Positions 27,114-36,110 of a stretch of 64,000 nt of DNA are shown one piece after another. The notes beneath the pieces are model-generated. The model worked only from the letters and a program-made list of their open reading frames with translations, had not been told where the DNA came from and searched no databases. The DNA is from Scatomonas sp963928055 (GTDB lineage Bacteria; Bacillota; Clostridia; Lachnospirales; Lachnospiraceae), in assembly GCA_963928055.1 (NCBI GenBank), contig CAWVDN010000002.1, positions 471,831 through 535,830 on the forward strand, in the 5' to 3' direction. The position numbers were made by a program, and so were the translations under genes. Positions within the stretch are counted from its first letter, which is position 1, and every line of letters starts with the position of its first letter.

Positions 27114-27872
27114 TCACGTTCCCAGGATTCTTCCGATCGCGTAAATCACTAAAAAGTGCAGAGGATAGAACCAGTAAAATCCCCATTGGATCGCTTTACT
27201 CTTTTTGCCGCGCTGCCCATTATAGAAGAGAAACAGAGGCACCGTCAAAAAGATACCGAACCGGCTGATACTTAAGGAAGAATAGTTATAAACAAATGGC
27301 TGCAACAGGTAGATACAGGATACCGCTGTAAAAGCGATCAGCTGTTTGCGAATGTCCCCATGAAAGATACCGAACCCCAGAATCCATAATACCGCGATGT
27401 AGTTCCAATCACCGGAATAAGCCAGAAGGCAGAAAAGCCCTACGATAAATAGTTTCAGCAAAATGGGGTGAATTTTCTGGCTTTCCCATACAGTCAGCGC
27501 GATCAGGCCAAACAGCAGCGGAAACATGACATCTGTGGCGTTCCATATTTGAAAAAGATCATATCCCAGACACAGATTGTGCGGAATATGGGCAGCTACC
27601 GCGATCAGAAAAAGCCTGCCCATGTATTTCTTCAAATTGGATGTGTGATAATACCCTTCCGCAATAAAATAACACATGATCGGCGCCGTCATTCTGCCGA
27701 TCACCCGCAGCATCCACATACCCGGGAACGAATCCGGCACAAGCACGATGGCTGTATGGTCCACGACCATCGCAAGAATGGCAAGCAGCTTCATCTGATT
27801 CGCATTGCATTCCATATAGATTCCGTTTGCTGTATCTGTTGCCGTCATGATAAGGCCGTCTTTCTGCCGCAT
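27114..27872 (-). CDS. TraX family membrane protein
   Basis: This 252-residue polytopic protein has about seven to eight hydrophobic segments. The N-terminal MKLLAILAMVVDHTAIVL with VIGRMTAPIMCYFIAEGY matches the TraX family, first described as the F-pilin N-acetyltransferase but common in Firmicutes chromosomes with unknown substrates. The ATG at 27872 follows GGAGGATGCTGT. It is the first gene beyond the conserved core and is followed by a terminator. Confidence 0.85.
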   Translation of the reverse strand: MRQKDGLIMTATDTANGIYMECNANQMKLLAILAMVVDHTAIVLVPDSFPGMWMLRVIGRMTAPIMCYFIAEGYYHTSNLKKYMGRLFLIAVAAHIPHNLCLGYDLFQIWNATDVMFPLLFGLIALTVWESQKIHPILLKLFIVGLFCLLAYSGDWNYIAVLWILGFGIFHGDIRKQLIAFTAVSCIYLLQPFVYNYSSLSISRFGIFLTVPLFLFYNGQRGKKSKAIQWGFYWFYPLHFLVIYAIGRILGT

Positions 27873-27899
27873 ACAGCATCCTCCTTCCTATTTTCCTAT

Positions 27900-28574
27900 T
27901 TAATATCCCAGTTCCGTCAGCCAGCTTTCCATCGCTTCCTGCGAGGAAGGAGCTTCTTCCTCATAGCAGTCAAAAATATTGTCCGAGATGTCCCCGTCAG
28001 GCAGCGCCTCCGTGATGATGTCCACACTGTTGGCAAGGCCGCCCGTCCCATGAGAGCAGAACAGGTAGACCTGCTTTTCGGACAGATCGTTGTTCTCTAA
28101 AAAGGAGAGCAGAGCCATGGGAACCACATACCACCAGTTGGGGTAGCCCAGGAAAACCACATCGTATTTTTCGAGATTTTCCACATTTTCCACCAGCTCC
28201 GGCCTGGCATTGTCTCCCCGCTCCTGGTTGGCCCGCGCCAGGCAGTCATCCCAGTCGCTTGGATAGGGATCGGTCACGCGGATGGAAAACAGATCGCCGC
28301 CTGTCTGCTGCTGTACCCAGCCAGCCAGCTGCTGCACATTGCCCGGTGCGATCACGCTGGGGGAGGCAACGGCATCCACATCGTCCGCTAAAATCGCATT
28401 ATCCGCCCAGGAGAAATAGGCAACCAGGATGTTGGTGGACGACTTGGATTCCGCCTGGCTGCTCGGCGTAGCCGAATCGCTTGCTTCCTGCGTTTCTCCC
28501 GCTTGCCCGCAGCCAGCCAGACAAGCCACGACGAGGAAAGCAGCCATAAAGACAGAAATAACTTTCTTGCGCAT
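27900..28574 (-). CDS. Flavodoxin-like lipoprotein
   Basis: This 224-residue protein starts with a lipoprotein signal peptide; the lipobox is VACLAGC with Cys near residue 22. A flavodoxin fold follows: the first strand and FMN loop are VAYFSWADN, later GYPNWWYVVPMALLSFLE and CSHGTGGLANSV match flavodoxin-4 type proteins. It is probably an extracytoplasmic FMN electron carrier. The ATG at 28574 follows AGAAAGGAGTACACA. Its neighbour is the DUF4405 membrane protein, so the two may form a membrane redox unit. Confidence 0.85.
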   Translation of the reverse strand: MRKKVISVFMAAFLVVACLAGCGQAGETQEASDSATPSSQAESKSSTNILVAYFSWADNAILADDVDAVASPSVIAPGNVQQLAGWVQQQTGGDLFSIRVTDPYPSDWDDCLARANQERGDNARPELVENVENLEKYDVVFLGYPNWWYVVPMALLSFLENNDLSEKQVYLFCSHGTGGLANSVDIITEALPDGDISDNIFDCYEEEAPSSQEAMESWLTELGY

Positions 28575-28607
28575 TGTGTACTCCTTTCTGCGCTCCAGAC
28601 TTATTAT

Positions 28608-29315
28608 TCATACGCGCTCCTTGCCTTTGGCGGCCTTCTTCTTTCCGCCCAGTTTTCTCAAACCCTTGGAGAGATAGTGAGCAAGGAACGTCCAAAGCCC
28701 CATCAGGCAGAGGTAGTCAAGATAGAACGACCAGACCGGCTCCTCATAATCCAGAAAAACGAATTCGGATCGCAGGAACAGATAGGTCGGAAAATCCCGG
28801 CCCACAAATACAAAAGCGCCATAAGTCGCAATCAACAGACCAATCAGGAACAGGAGCAAACCGCGAAGTTTTGAAGGAACCGCCTTGCCGGTTCTTTTCC
28901 TTGCCATACCCAAAAATAGATTCCAGTGCATCCCCAGATGAACACTCATCAGGATAAAGCCCCAGTAGGAGCCCAGGATATGCAGCCTTCTGGCCAGCGC
29001 CATTCCGCCATCAACGGGTAAAAATGCAAATACATGACGGGACATGACAATGCCGCTGTACATCTGCGCTGCCATGACCGCCAGAAGCAGCATATCCACC
29101 AGGACCTGGAATACCCGCATGGGCGTATATCTGCCTTTGAACAGGCTTTTATACCAGCCTCGGTTTAAGATGTGATGGGCAAGGAACAAAACAAGCATTC
29201 CGGCTCCGGCCCACTCGTGGGCTACTTCGCCCCAAAGCTGATACCCCATCAAAAAAAGCAGGAGTAGCGTCATCAACACATCTACCACAATTTTGACGAT
29301 GGCAGACCGCTTCAT
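28608..29315 (-). CDS. DUF4405 / cytochrome b561-like membrane protein
   Basis: This 235-residue protein has about five to six transmembrane helices. Paired histidines in EVAHEWAGAGM / FLAHHILN and in RRLHILGSYWGF / MSVHLGMHW sit inside helices as in haem-b cytochromes of the DUF4405 type. The ATG at 29315 follows TAGGAGGATGATGCT. The upstream flavodoxin relic and downstream flavodoxin lipoprotein suggest an electron-transfer cluster. No enzymatic partner is visible. Confidence 0.8.
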   Translation of the reverse strand: MKRSAIVKIVVDVLMTLLLLFLMGYQLWGEVAHEWAGAGMLVLFLAHHILNRGWYKSLFKGRYTPMRVFQVLVDMLLLAVMAAQMYSGIVMSRHVFAFLPVDGGMALARRLHILGSYWGFILMSVHLGMHWNLFLGMARKRTGKAVPSKLRGLLLFLIGLLIATYGAFVFVGRDFPTYLFLRSEFVFLDYEEPVWSFYLDYLCLMGLWTFLAHYLSKGLRKLGGKKKAAKGKERV

Positions 29316-29481
29316 AGCATCATCCTCCTATCCTTTTTCCGAACTCGTATGCCTCCTTCGGAAATTTCGTTCGTTTTGTCATGGAAACAGTGCCGCAGCC
29401 TGTCCTCAGAACCAGGTACCGAGTGCAATTTTCGGGAATTTCTTTCCGTTTTCCATGATAAAAGTCTCCTTTTGTAATGAT

Positions 29482-29787
29482 TTAGTCTGATAGTCCGTTT
29501 GCCGCCAGCCATTCCGTCACGGCAGCGGCAGGTTCCGCAGCCTGTGAGCTTCCCAGGGAAAGGCCCTCGGTCACGGTAGCCTCCGGTTCCATACTTTCAA
29601 TCGTCCCGATCGAACCGGAAAAACCGCTGCCGCCAGAGGTGACAAAGGGGGCAATGGTCTTGCCGGAGAAATCGTACTCATCCAGGAAGGTATAGAGGAT
29701 CATGGGCATATCGCCCCACCAGTTGGGAAAGTAAAATATAGCCCGTCCTCTCCAGCCCTTGAAAACACTGGGCTTAACGAAAAGCAC
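29482..29787 (-). pseudogene. N-terminally truncated flavodoxin
   Basis: The C-terminal half of a flavodoxin is intact (FYFPNWWGDMPMILYTFLDE, then FSGKTIAPFVTSGGSG and a final AVTEWLAANGL). The first 80 or so residues, which hold the FMN phosphate loop, are absent. Sequence beyond about 29,745 does not continue the fold. It cannot bind FMN normally and is best read as a relic left by rearrangement next to the integrase fragment. Confidence 0.75.
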
Positions 29788-29849
29788 AAATGTGTTTTGT
29801 GTACCTGTTTTCCGGTTTTGTTGCGACCATATGGCGGTATTCCTTTCCT

Positions 29850-30305
29850 TCAGCGTGTGATCAGTATCTGTACAAATAGGTGACTGTCATTGCTGATCTT
29901 AGCCTTCCTATATTCTGCATTCTTGGCTCTCGCTTCATTTTCATTATCTTCACGGAAGTAAACACCCACCAGATGATGCTGATAGTCAATATCGTGAACA
30001 TAATCGACTCCAAGAATTTCTCCGATCCGAAATCCGGTTTCTGCAAGCAGAAGGATAAGAAGTTGATCTCGGCAGTTCGTACACGCCTGCAGGATCGTAA
30101 TAATCTCATCTTGCTCTGCTGGCCGGACATTCCGTTCTTCTGGCTGAAGATATCCTTTGAATGCCTGGAAGCGGAGTTTCTTTTTTACTCCCACCGCATT
30201 GACTGCAAAGTGGTAATTGTAGGACAGTACTTTCAGACTTCCAAGCTGCTCATCCATTCCCTCGATATAAAGAAAGAACCTGAACACATCCTCCAGATTA
30301 TGACG
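29850..30305 (-). pseudogene. Tyrosine recombinase fragment
   Basis: The central part of a phage-type integrase is recognisable: the core-binding region (DVFRFFLYIEG, then GSLKVLSYNYHFAVNAVG), then the start of the catalytic domain with the first active-site Arg in LLAETGFRIGEILGVDY. The frame ends after NAEYRKAKISNDS without the HxxR and Tyr motifs, and the N-terminal arm-binding domain is missing too. The upstream 40 nt (to 30,347) belong to a repeated non-coding segment rather than to the gene. Confidence 0.8.
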
Positions 30306-30314
30306 TCGTCTATG

Positions 30315-30530
30315 GATATCGCATAGCGGCGAGAAATTATAGGACACCCCTGTAAATAATAGGGGTGCCCCACTTTTTTACACTCTTTTTGATTATTTCA
30401 GACTTTGCTTGGAGATCAGATTGCACCAATGAGGAAAATGAGGCGAGTAACGCCGATTTTCATAATTGGTCTATTGCGCTACTTCTGACATAGATGTTTC
30501 TCCTCGCACCGTTTTTTCTTAGAGGTGACA
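30315..30530 (+). repeat. Left copy of a ~215-bp mobile-element end segment
   Basis: This non-coding segment aligns with 63720-63932 in the same orientation. It is nearly identical over the first 45 bp (GATATC, CATAGCGGCGA, ATTATAGGACACCCCTG) and diverged but alignable afterwards. A hairpin (GGACACCCC/GGGGTGCCCC) followed by T6 lies at 30342-30378, terminator-like on the + strand. Homology starts abruptly where the integrase fragment ends. The remaining gap to 30,550 holds no gene. Confidence 0.7.
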
Positions 30531-30550
30531 CGAGTGTTTTTGCACAATAG

Positions 30551-30591
30551 AAAAGCACCATATCCGTTTCTGAGCAAGATGGATATGGCGC
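30551..30591 (-). terminator. Terminator after the ABC permease
   Basis: On the minus strand GCGCCATATCC pairs with GGATATGGTGC and is followed by TTTTCT, 109 nt past the permease stop. Confidence 0.65.
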
Positions 30592-30699
30592 TTTATGGAC
30601 TTCATCTTCGGTTATGAAAATTTCTGCTGTCTGGCAATAGCGTGGGGCGTCAGCACAAAGCGGCGTTCATTTTACCATTGATTAACTCGGCTGACTTTG

Positions 30700-31413
30700 C
30701 TATTTATCAACTTTGCGTAGCAATATGCCACATGCACAAATAGCCAAAATAAGAATTACTACCAGCGGCAACAAATTTTCAAGCTGAAATACGCTGTCTG
30801 TCATTACTTTGTACCCCCATGTGGCTGGAAAAATCTTCCCTATTGCCTCAAATGCCTTTGGCAGCAATTCAATCGGAAACATAATTCCAGAAAGCATGAT
30901 AGAAGGCAGAAAAATGATGATAGAAACCATTGAAGTTTTTGCCTGGTCTTTTACTACTAAGCCAATTATGCTGGCAATACTAAGGGATACAGCAATAAAA
31001 ATAGCAAGACTGGCAAAGTACAACGCCGGATTTTCTGGTATCTCAGCATTAAAAGCAATCGGTGCGGCAATGTATAGAATTATACTCATAATAAACAGGT
31101 GTATATATGCGGAAATATTCGTCAAAACAAGACCAAGATATAGTGGCACACCATTTGCCTTATAAACTTTTTTAATATCGCTGCTGTAAATTTCAACAAG
31201 AGAGGGCGGCAAGCCAATTAACGCACCCATTGTTACTCCGAAAACGGTCATAGACTGAATGAGTGTGTATCTTGCTTCCGGCATAACAGATGTAAATATC
31301 CCACCCATAATCGCAAAAAACAGGAGAGGAACAATATAGCAGGTTATAAGTAGTGTTTTGCTCCGTATATCTAACTTCCATTGCAGGAAAATCCCGTATA
31401 AAAAAGCACCCAT
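30700..31413 (-). CDS. ABC-2 type transporter permease
   Basis: This 237-residue membrane protein has about six helices in the ABC-2 exporter pattern (LLITCYIVPLLFFAIMGG near the N-terminus; IIIFLPSIMLSGIMFPIELLP near residue 170). The ATG at 31413 follows AAAGGAG. No ATPase is adjacent. Its AT-rich composition resembles the MerR/ATPase pair at 59.7-61.0 kb rather than its GC-rich neighbour, so it is probably the stranded permease of that operon. A duplicated leader with a second GGAGGAG lies directly upstream. Confidence 0.85.
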   Translation of the reverse strand: MGAFLYGIFLQWKLDIRSKTLLITCYIVPLLFFAIMGGIFTSVMPEARYTLIQSMTVFGVTMGALIGLPPSLVEIYSSDIKKVYKANGVPLYLGLVLTNISAYIHLFIMSIILYIAAPIAFNAEIPENPALYFASLAIFIAVSLSIASIIGLVVKDQAKTSMVSIIIFLPSIMLSGIMFPIELLPKAFEAIGKIFPATWGYKVMTDSVFQLENLLPLVVILILAICACGILLRKVDK

Positions 31414-31425
31414 CTATTATTCTCC

Positions 31426-31711
31426 TTTGGTTTCTCCTCCTTGTCAAACAAGATTGCTTATCCTTTGGTATCCACCAAAGGATAGAAGGGATATCCCTTC
31501 TTGAAAAAATACCGGCTGCGCCGGGGCGGGCTGTGGATTTTGCACGAAGCCCGCCCGCAGGCGCTTTTGCCGGTTTTGTTTATTACTCAGCCTTATTTCC
31601 CGGCCACCGCCTTTTTCCGCCTGTAGAACAGCATTCCCAGCACGCCGCCGCAGGAAGCCAGCATCAGGCCGATCCACAGCGCCATATCGCTGCTGTCCCC
31701 GGTCTGTGGGC
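31426..31711 (-). repeat. 286-bp direct repeat, copy 1
   Basis: It is about 98% identical to 35825-36110. It covers a leader with GGAGGAGAAACC, a 26-bp palindrome (TATCCTTTGG arms), the palindrome GAAGGGATATCCCTTC, a strong terminator, and the sorting-signal coding end of the preceding surface-protein gene. Confidence 0.92.
31504..31575 (-). terminator. Long GC-rich terminator after the LRR surface protein
   Basis: Nested arms (AACCGG.., GCGCC.., GGGCGGGCT pairing with AGCCCGCCC) form a long stem followed by a short T tract on the minus strand. Confidence 0.75.
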
Positions 31712-34700
31712 TTTCTGTTTGCCCAGAAGGCTTGCCCTGCTGTTCGGGCTTGGCTGGATCGGTTGGCTCAGTCGGGTCGGTAGGAGTGGTCGGGTCAGTA
31801 GGATCCGTTGGCTCAGTCGGGTCGGTAGGAGTGGTCGGGTCAGTAGGATCCGTTGGCTCAGTCGGTTCAACCGGCTCCAAAGAGGAACGAACCTGCACAT
31901 ATTTTTCGTTCTGATACTCTGTGCCGGCAGGATCGCCAATAATTTCCTCAGCCGCAGCAGAATCACCGGCCGCTACAACAGGATCGGTGTAGCCAGATAA
32001 GTCAGGTTTCCAGCGCATGGCGCCCTTTCCGCCGCTGGCAGTGACAACCGCTCCGTCGGAGATGGTGAAGATCCCCTTCTGATCGCCGCCCAATTCACCA
32101 AAGATATCTTCCTGGCCAGCAAAGATACCATAGTGCTCGCCGCTTGCAGAAGAGGCATTTACTACGGTTCCGGCTCCGCTGACGATGACATCACCGCAGA
32201 TGCCGTGATCGTTTACGGAAGAAATATTCACCTTCGCTCCGTTAATCGCCGTAAGGTCAGTATTAATGCCCGGAGTGCCGAAACTGGCATCCTGAGTTGC
32301 ATTGTTCTTCGCATTCAGCGTCGCGCCGTCCACCGTCAGTCCGCCGATTGCTCTGACTGCGGCATATGGCTGATCCTGCTCGTCGCTGGAAAAGTCAGCG
32401 GTAAGATCTACAGACGCCCCGTCTTCAATGGTAATGGTATTGTTGCCAAACAGGCCGAAATAGGTGCCGCTGGTGGTCAGGCTTCCGTTTCCTTTGACCG
32501 TCATAGCCCCGTGGGAATAAACCGCGGAGTGAGGGAAGTCCCCTTCTCCGGTAATCTGATTCTCACCTTTCAGCACAAGGGTAAAGTTCTCTTCCTGCGC
32601 CCATACAGCGCCGAAGCCGCTGGATGTCAGCTGGGCGTTATCCAGTGTCAAGGTGTTGGCCGCCGGATCATAGTACGCCGTGGCGCCGTCACCGTCGGCA
32701 TCACCCAGAATGTCGCTGGCGTTGGCGCTGGTGACGGTGATGCCGTTCACCTTTACCGCATACGTCTGTACCCCGGATGTTTCTACTTCAGCCTTGCACA
32801 CCGTACAAACCCCGTTTGCTATCTGATGCACTCCGTACTGGTCTTTTTCGGCGCAGCCCTCTGCCGTGCAGGCTTTCCAGTGATGTGTGCCGTCGCTGGT
32901 CCAGTCTTCCGCCCAGACATGCTCGCGTTGCACCTTATCCTCAGGCCAGCCGTTTGCCGCCGTGTAGCCGTCAGCTCCGCAAGGCACATGAATGGCGGTG
33001 AGGGCGGCGCACTCGTCGAATACGTTATCTGCCTCCAGCTCGGGGGCCGTATTACCCGTAAAGGTTATGCTGCCTAACTTTTCACATATATTAAACGCTC
33101 CACTTCCGATGGAGGTAACGCCGGACGGAATCGTTATATCGGTCAATCCCATACACCAATAAAATGCGCCTTCCCTGATTGAAGAAAGCTGGCTTCCCTC
33201 CTCAAAGGTCACGCTTGTCAAATCACTGCAAAGATTAAAAGCCATGATTCCAATGGAGGTTACGCCTGCCGGGATTTCTATACTCGTCAGCTTGACGCAG
33301 CAGGAGAATGTACCGCTCTCAATTTCGGTGAGCTTGCTATCTTTTTCAAAGGTTACGCCGCTAAGATTGAAGCAATCCTCAAACGCGCCCATTCCAATCG
33401 TTGTCACTCCGGCAGGAATATTTATGTTTTCCAAACCGCTTTCGTAAAACGCGGACTTGCCGATGCCGGTTACGCCGTCAGGGATTTCAATGCTCGTCAA
33501 AGACCATGTCATGTAAAACGCGTAATCTCCGATACCGGTTACGCTGTCTGGAATCGCTACGCTCGTCAAGGTTTTATTTTGAGAGAACGCCCTCTCACCG
33601 ATGGCAGTGACAGGCTTGCCCTCTATTTCGGACGGGATTGTGACGTTCCTTTCGCTTCCTGTGTACCCGGTTATCGTCACGCTTTCGCCGTTAATTTCAT
33701 ATGTGAAGCTATCGATCGGGGTTTCTCCCGCCTTGATTTCTACAAATGTGTTCATATGATAGTCGGTATTCGCCGGATCGGTCACTTCCGTGGCTGAATC
33801 AGTGTAGGCTCCTGCCTTGATATAAGGGTTTGTATAGCCTGTGAGGTCAGGCTTACTCTTCATGGCGCCCTTTCCTCCGCGAGCAGTTACGGTCGCCCCG
33901 TCCGAGATGGTGATGGTGCCCTCGACCCCGTCCGCTCCGATTCCGTAATGGTCACTGCTTTCAGAAAAAGCCAATACCTTGGTACCCTCTCCGCTGGCAG
34001 CCAGCGAGTGCGGAATCGCGTCATAGTTCGTGGAAACGATTCTCACATCCGCGCCGTTCTTCGCCGTAAGAGAGGCGCTGATACCGGGAGCGCCATAGAC
34101 CGTGCCATTCTCTCCTTTGTTCCATGCGGTTAAGTCGGCTCCGTCCACCGTCAGCCCGCGGAGGGCACGTACCGCCGAATACGGCTGAGGCGCGTTGGCG
34201 CTGGAAAATGTAACGAGAATATTCACGTCTGCGCCGCCGGTAATCGTAATGGCACTGTTGCCGTAAAGGCCGAAACCGGTGCCCTCCGTCTTCAGGATGC
34301 CATCTCCCGTAATGGTCAGGTTCCCGTTGGAATAAATCCCGTTTTCGGTGCTGCCGCTGCCGTTGATCTGGTTTTCGCCTTTCAGCACAATGGTAAGGTT
34401 CGGAATAAGCGCATGTATGGCGGCAAAGCCTTCGCTCACCGTCAGCGTTGCGTTATTCAACGTCAGGGTGTTGGTATCCGGGTCATAGGACACCGTAGCG
34501 CCCAAACCGTCGGCATCGCCCAGAATATCGTCCTTGTTTGCCGAAGTCACTTCTATGCCATTGACCTTAAGCTGGTCAAAGACACACTCCATCACAAAAA
34601 GGCTATTGAAGGTGCCGCTTAAAAAGCTGCCGTCCGGTCTCTTTGGCTCATCGTGATTCGTCAGGGTATAACCTTTATTGGCAGGACGGCCGTTCAGATA

Positions 34701-35825
34701 GACGGATGCCTCCTCAGAGATGGCGTATCCCTCCTTCGCCTTCACCCATACGGAATAGCGATAGGTCACGCCCTCTTCAAAAGTCGTGATTCTCTCATCT
34801 TCCGGTATCTCGCTGTTGAAAGACTCCTCGCTGGTGATACTCTTGCCGTCGCTGCCGATCCACTGCTCCAGATAAACCTCGTATTTGTCCTGATCCGCCT
34901 CGTCCACCGTCGCTGTGAATGCAGGCGTCAGTCCCATTCCCACATTCCAGCTGACGTTCACCAGATTGACGGCATTCACGATCTCCCTTGTATCCGGCTG
35001 TACGATTTCCGTTTCCGGATTGAATTCCAGATAGAGCGTGTAGTCTTTATCTACCACCTCATAGATTATCTGGTAGTTATTGGGATCAACTGTTCTCGAT
35101 ACCTCAATGCGCTCAAGCACCGTTTTGACCATCAGGTTATCCCTGGTGACATTCGCCAGCTCAGGAACCGTTGCCTTATTCTTCTCGAAATACTGATAGA
35201 GCAGTTCCGTTACTGCCTGTTTCTCATTCTCACTCGTGGTACCATCAGGCTTTATGACATCCGGATTCCCTGTGGCCGTTATGGCCTCCTGGTACAGCTT
35301 ATTCTCGCTGCCTGGCAGCCCCACATCGACCACTCCCGTATAATACTTATTGACGGACGTTATAACGGAGAAATCGTACGCTTTATACGATGCTGAGCTC
35401 GAACTGCTCCAGCCAGTCCACTCCGTCACATAGTAGCCCGATAGATTGTCCGGGTCGCCGGTGCCGGAGACGCCCTCTCTCGCTCTTACCTCTACCTCGT
35501 AGGTAGGATTGATAACGCCTTCTGCATTTCCTGTGTTTGTAAAGGTGCAGGTGGTCTCCCGCTGAACCGTCTTTGTCTCTACCTTTGTCTTTTCTCCGGC
35601 AGTGCCGTCAAAGTGTCCGTAAAGGGTCACTTCATACTCAAAGATATCCAGCCCGCCGGTGGTTTCCGGCTTATCCCAGCTGGCTTTTAAGCCGGTTTCT
35701 GTCCGTTCCAGCTTCAGATTTGTTGGCGCAGCCGGTACACCCGCCGCAAAAGCGGTCATTGGCAGCATCCCCAGCAGCATACACAGGGAAAGCAGCAGCG
35801 CCGTCAGTTTCCTTTTTGCTTGCAT
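31593..35825 (-). CDS. BspA-like leucine-rich-repeat cell-wall-anchored surface protein
   Basis: This 1,410-residue secreted protein starts with a signal peptide (MQAKRKLTALLLSLCMLLGM to about residue 28). A fibronectin-III-like domain (residues 28-130) follows. Two related beta-rich modules, each opening with DILGDADG, flank a BspA-type LRR block (IPDSVTGIGDYAFY, IPAGVTTIGMGAFE and similar). Near the C-terminus is a Pro/Thr/Asp-rich spacer made of a 15-residue repeat, then a sorting signal: SPQTGD, a hydrophobic helix and RRKK. It should be attached by a sortase and exposed for adhesion. The ATG at 35825 follows GGAGGAGAAACCAA. It is the last gene of the kinase/phosphatase operon. Confidence 0.92.
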   Translation of the reverse strand: MQAKRKLTALLLSLCMLLGMLPMTAFAAGVPAAPTNLKLERTETGLKASWDKPETTGGLDIFEYEVTLYGHFDGTAGEKTKVETKTVQRETTCTFTNTGNAEGVINPTYEVEVRAREGVSGTGDPDNLSGYYVTEWTGWSSSSSASYKAYDFSVITSVNKYYTGVVDVGLPGSENKLYQEAITATGNPDVIKPDGTTSENEKQAVTELLYQYFEKNKATVPELANVTRDNLMVKTVLERIEVSRTVDPNNYQIIYEVVDKDYTLYLEFNPETEIVQPDTREIVNAVNLVNVSWNVGMGLTPAFTATVDEADQDKYEVYLEQWIGSDGKSITSEESFNSEIPEDERITTFEEGVTYRYSVWVKAKEGYAISEEASVYLNGRPANKGYTLTNHDEPKRPDGSFLSGTFNSLFVMECVFDQLKVNGIEVTSANKDDILGDADGLGATVSYDPDTNTLTLNNATLTVSEGFAAIHALIPNLTIVLKGENQINGSGSTENGIYSNGNLTITGDGILKTEGTGFGLYGNSAITITGGADVNILVTFSSANAPQPYSAVRALRGLTVDGADLTAWNKGENGTVYGAPGISASLTAKNGADVRIVSTNYDAIPHSLAASGEGTKVLAFSESSDHYGIGADGVEGTITISDGATVTARGGKGAMKSKPDLTGYTNPYIKAGAYTDSATEVTDPANTDYHMNTFVEIKAGETPIDSFTYEINGESVTITGYTGSERNVTIPSEIEGKPVTAIGERAFSQNKTLTSVAIPDSVTGIGDYAFYMTWSLTSIEIPDGVTGIGKSAFYESGLENINIPAGVTTIGMGAFEDCFNLSGVTFEKDSKLTEIESGTFSCCVKLTSIEIPAGVTSIGIMAFNLCSDLTSVTFEEGSQLSSIREGAFYWCMGLTDITIPSGVTSIGSGAFNICEKLGSITFTGNTAPELEADNVFDECAALTAIHVPCGADGYTAANGWPEDKVQREHVWAEDWTSDGTHHWKACTAEGCAEKDQYGVHQIANGVCTVCKAEVETSGVQTYAVKVNGITVTSANASDILGDADGDGATAYYDPAANTLTLDNAQLTSSGFGAVWAQEENFTLVLKGENQITGEGDFPHSAVYSHGAMTVKGNGSLTTSGTYFGLFGNNTITIEDGASVDLTADFSSDEQDQPYAAVRAIGGLTVDGATLNAKNNATQDASFGTPGINTDLTAINGAKVNISSVNDHGICGDVIVSGAGTVVNASSASGEHYGIFAGQEDIFGELGGDQKGIFTISDGAVVTASGGKGAMRWKPDLSGYTDPVVAAGDSAAAEEIIGDPAGTEYQNEKYVQVRSSLEPVEPTEPTDPTDPTTPTDPTEPTDPTDPTTPTDPTEPTDPAKPEQQGKPSGQTESPQTGDSSDMALWIGLMLASCGGVLGMLFYRRKKAVAGK
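31762..31865 (-). repeat. 45-bp tandem coding repeat
   Basis: Two perfect 45-bp units (31762-31806, 31807-31851) and a partial third encode the Pro-Thr-Asp spacer of the surface protein. Perfect identity suggests recent slippage, so copy number may vary between strains. Confidence 0.9.
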
Positions 35826-36110
35826 TTGGTTTCTCCTCCTTGTCAAACAAGATTGCTTATCCTTTGGTATCCACCAAAGGATAGAAGGGATATCCCTTCT
35901 TGAAAAAAAACCGGCTGCGCCGGGGCGGGCTGTGGATTTTGCACGAAGCCCGCCCGCAGGCGCTTTTGCCGGTTTTGTTTATTACTCAGCCTTATTTCCC
36001 GGCCACCGCCTTTTTCCGCCTGTAGAACAGCATTCCCAGCACGCCGCCGCAGGAGGCCAGCATCAGGCTGATCCACAGCGCCATATCGCTGCTGTCCCCA
36101 GTCTGGGGGC
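35825..36110 (-). repeat. 286-bp direct repeat, copy 2
   Basis: This copy matches 31426-31711. Here it joins the coding end of the shorter surface protein to the leader of the LRR protein, which is its presumed original context. Confidence 0.92.
35903..35974 (-). terminator. Terminator between the two surface-protein genes
   Basis: It has the same nested stem as at 31504-31575, here followed by eight T on the minus strand. Transcription of the LRR gene would need read-through or a promoter in the 80-nt leader. Confidence 0.75.

Noticed and set aside
25245..27152. Open frame of about 630 codons opposite prfC
   Set aside because: It is antisense to release factor 3, which has every GTPase motif. 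No start signals.
31459..31500. Palindromes TATCCTTTGG..CCAAAGGATA and GAAGGGATATCCCTTC as attachment sites
   Set aside because: They occur inside the 286-bp duplication at both places, in leaders of surface genes. An operator or RNA structure is more likely than a recombination site.
31762..31865. CRISPR-like short repeats
   Set aside because: The units are contiguous without spacers and encode the Pro/Thr/Asp stalk in frame.
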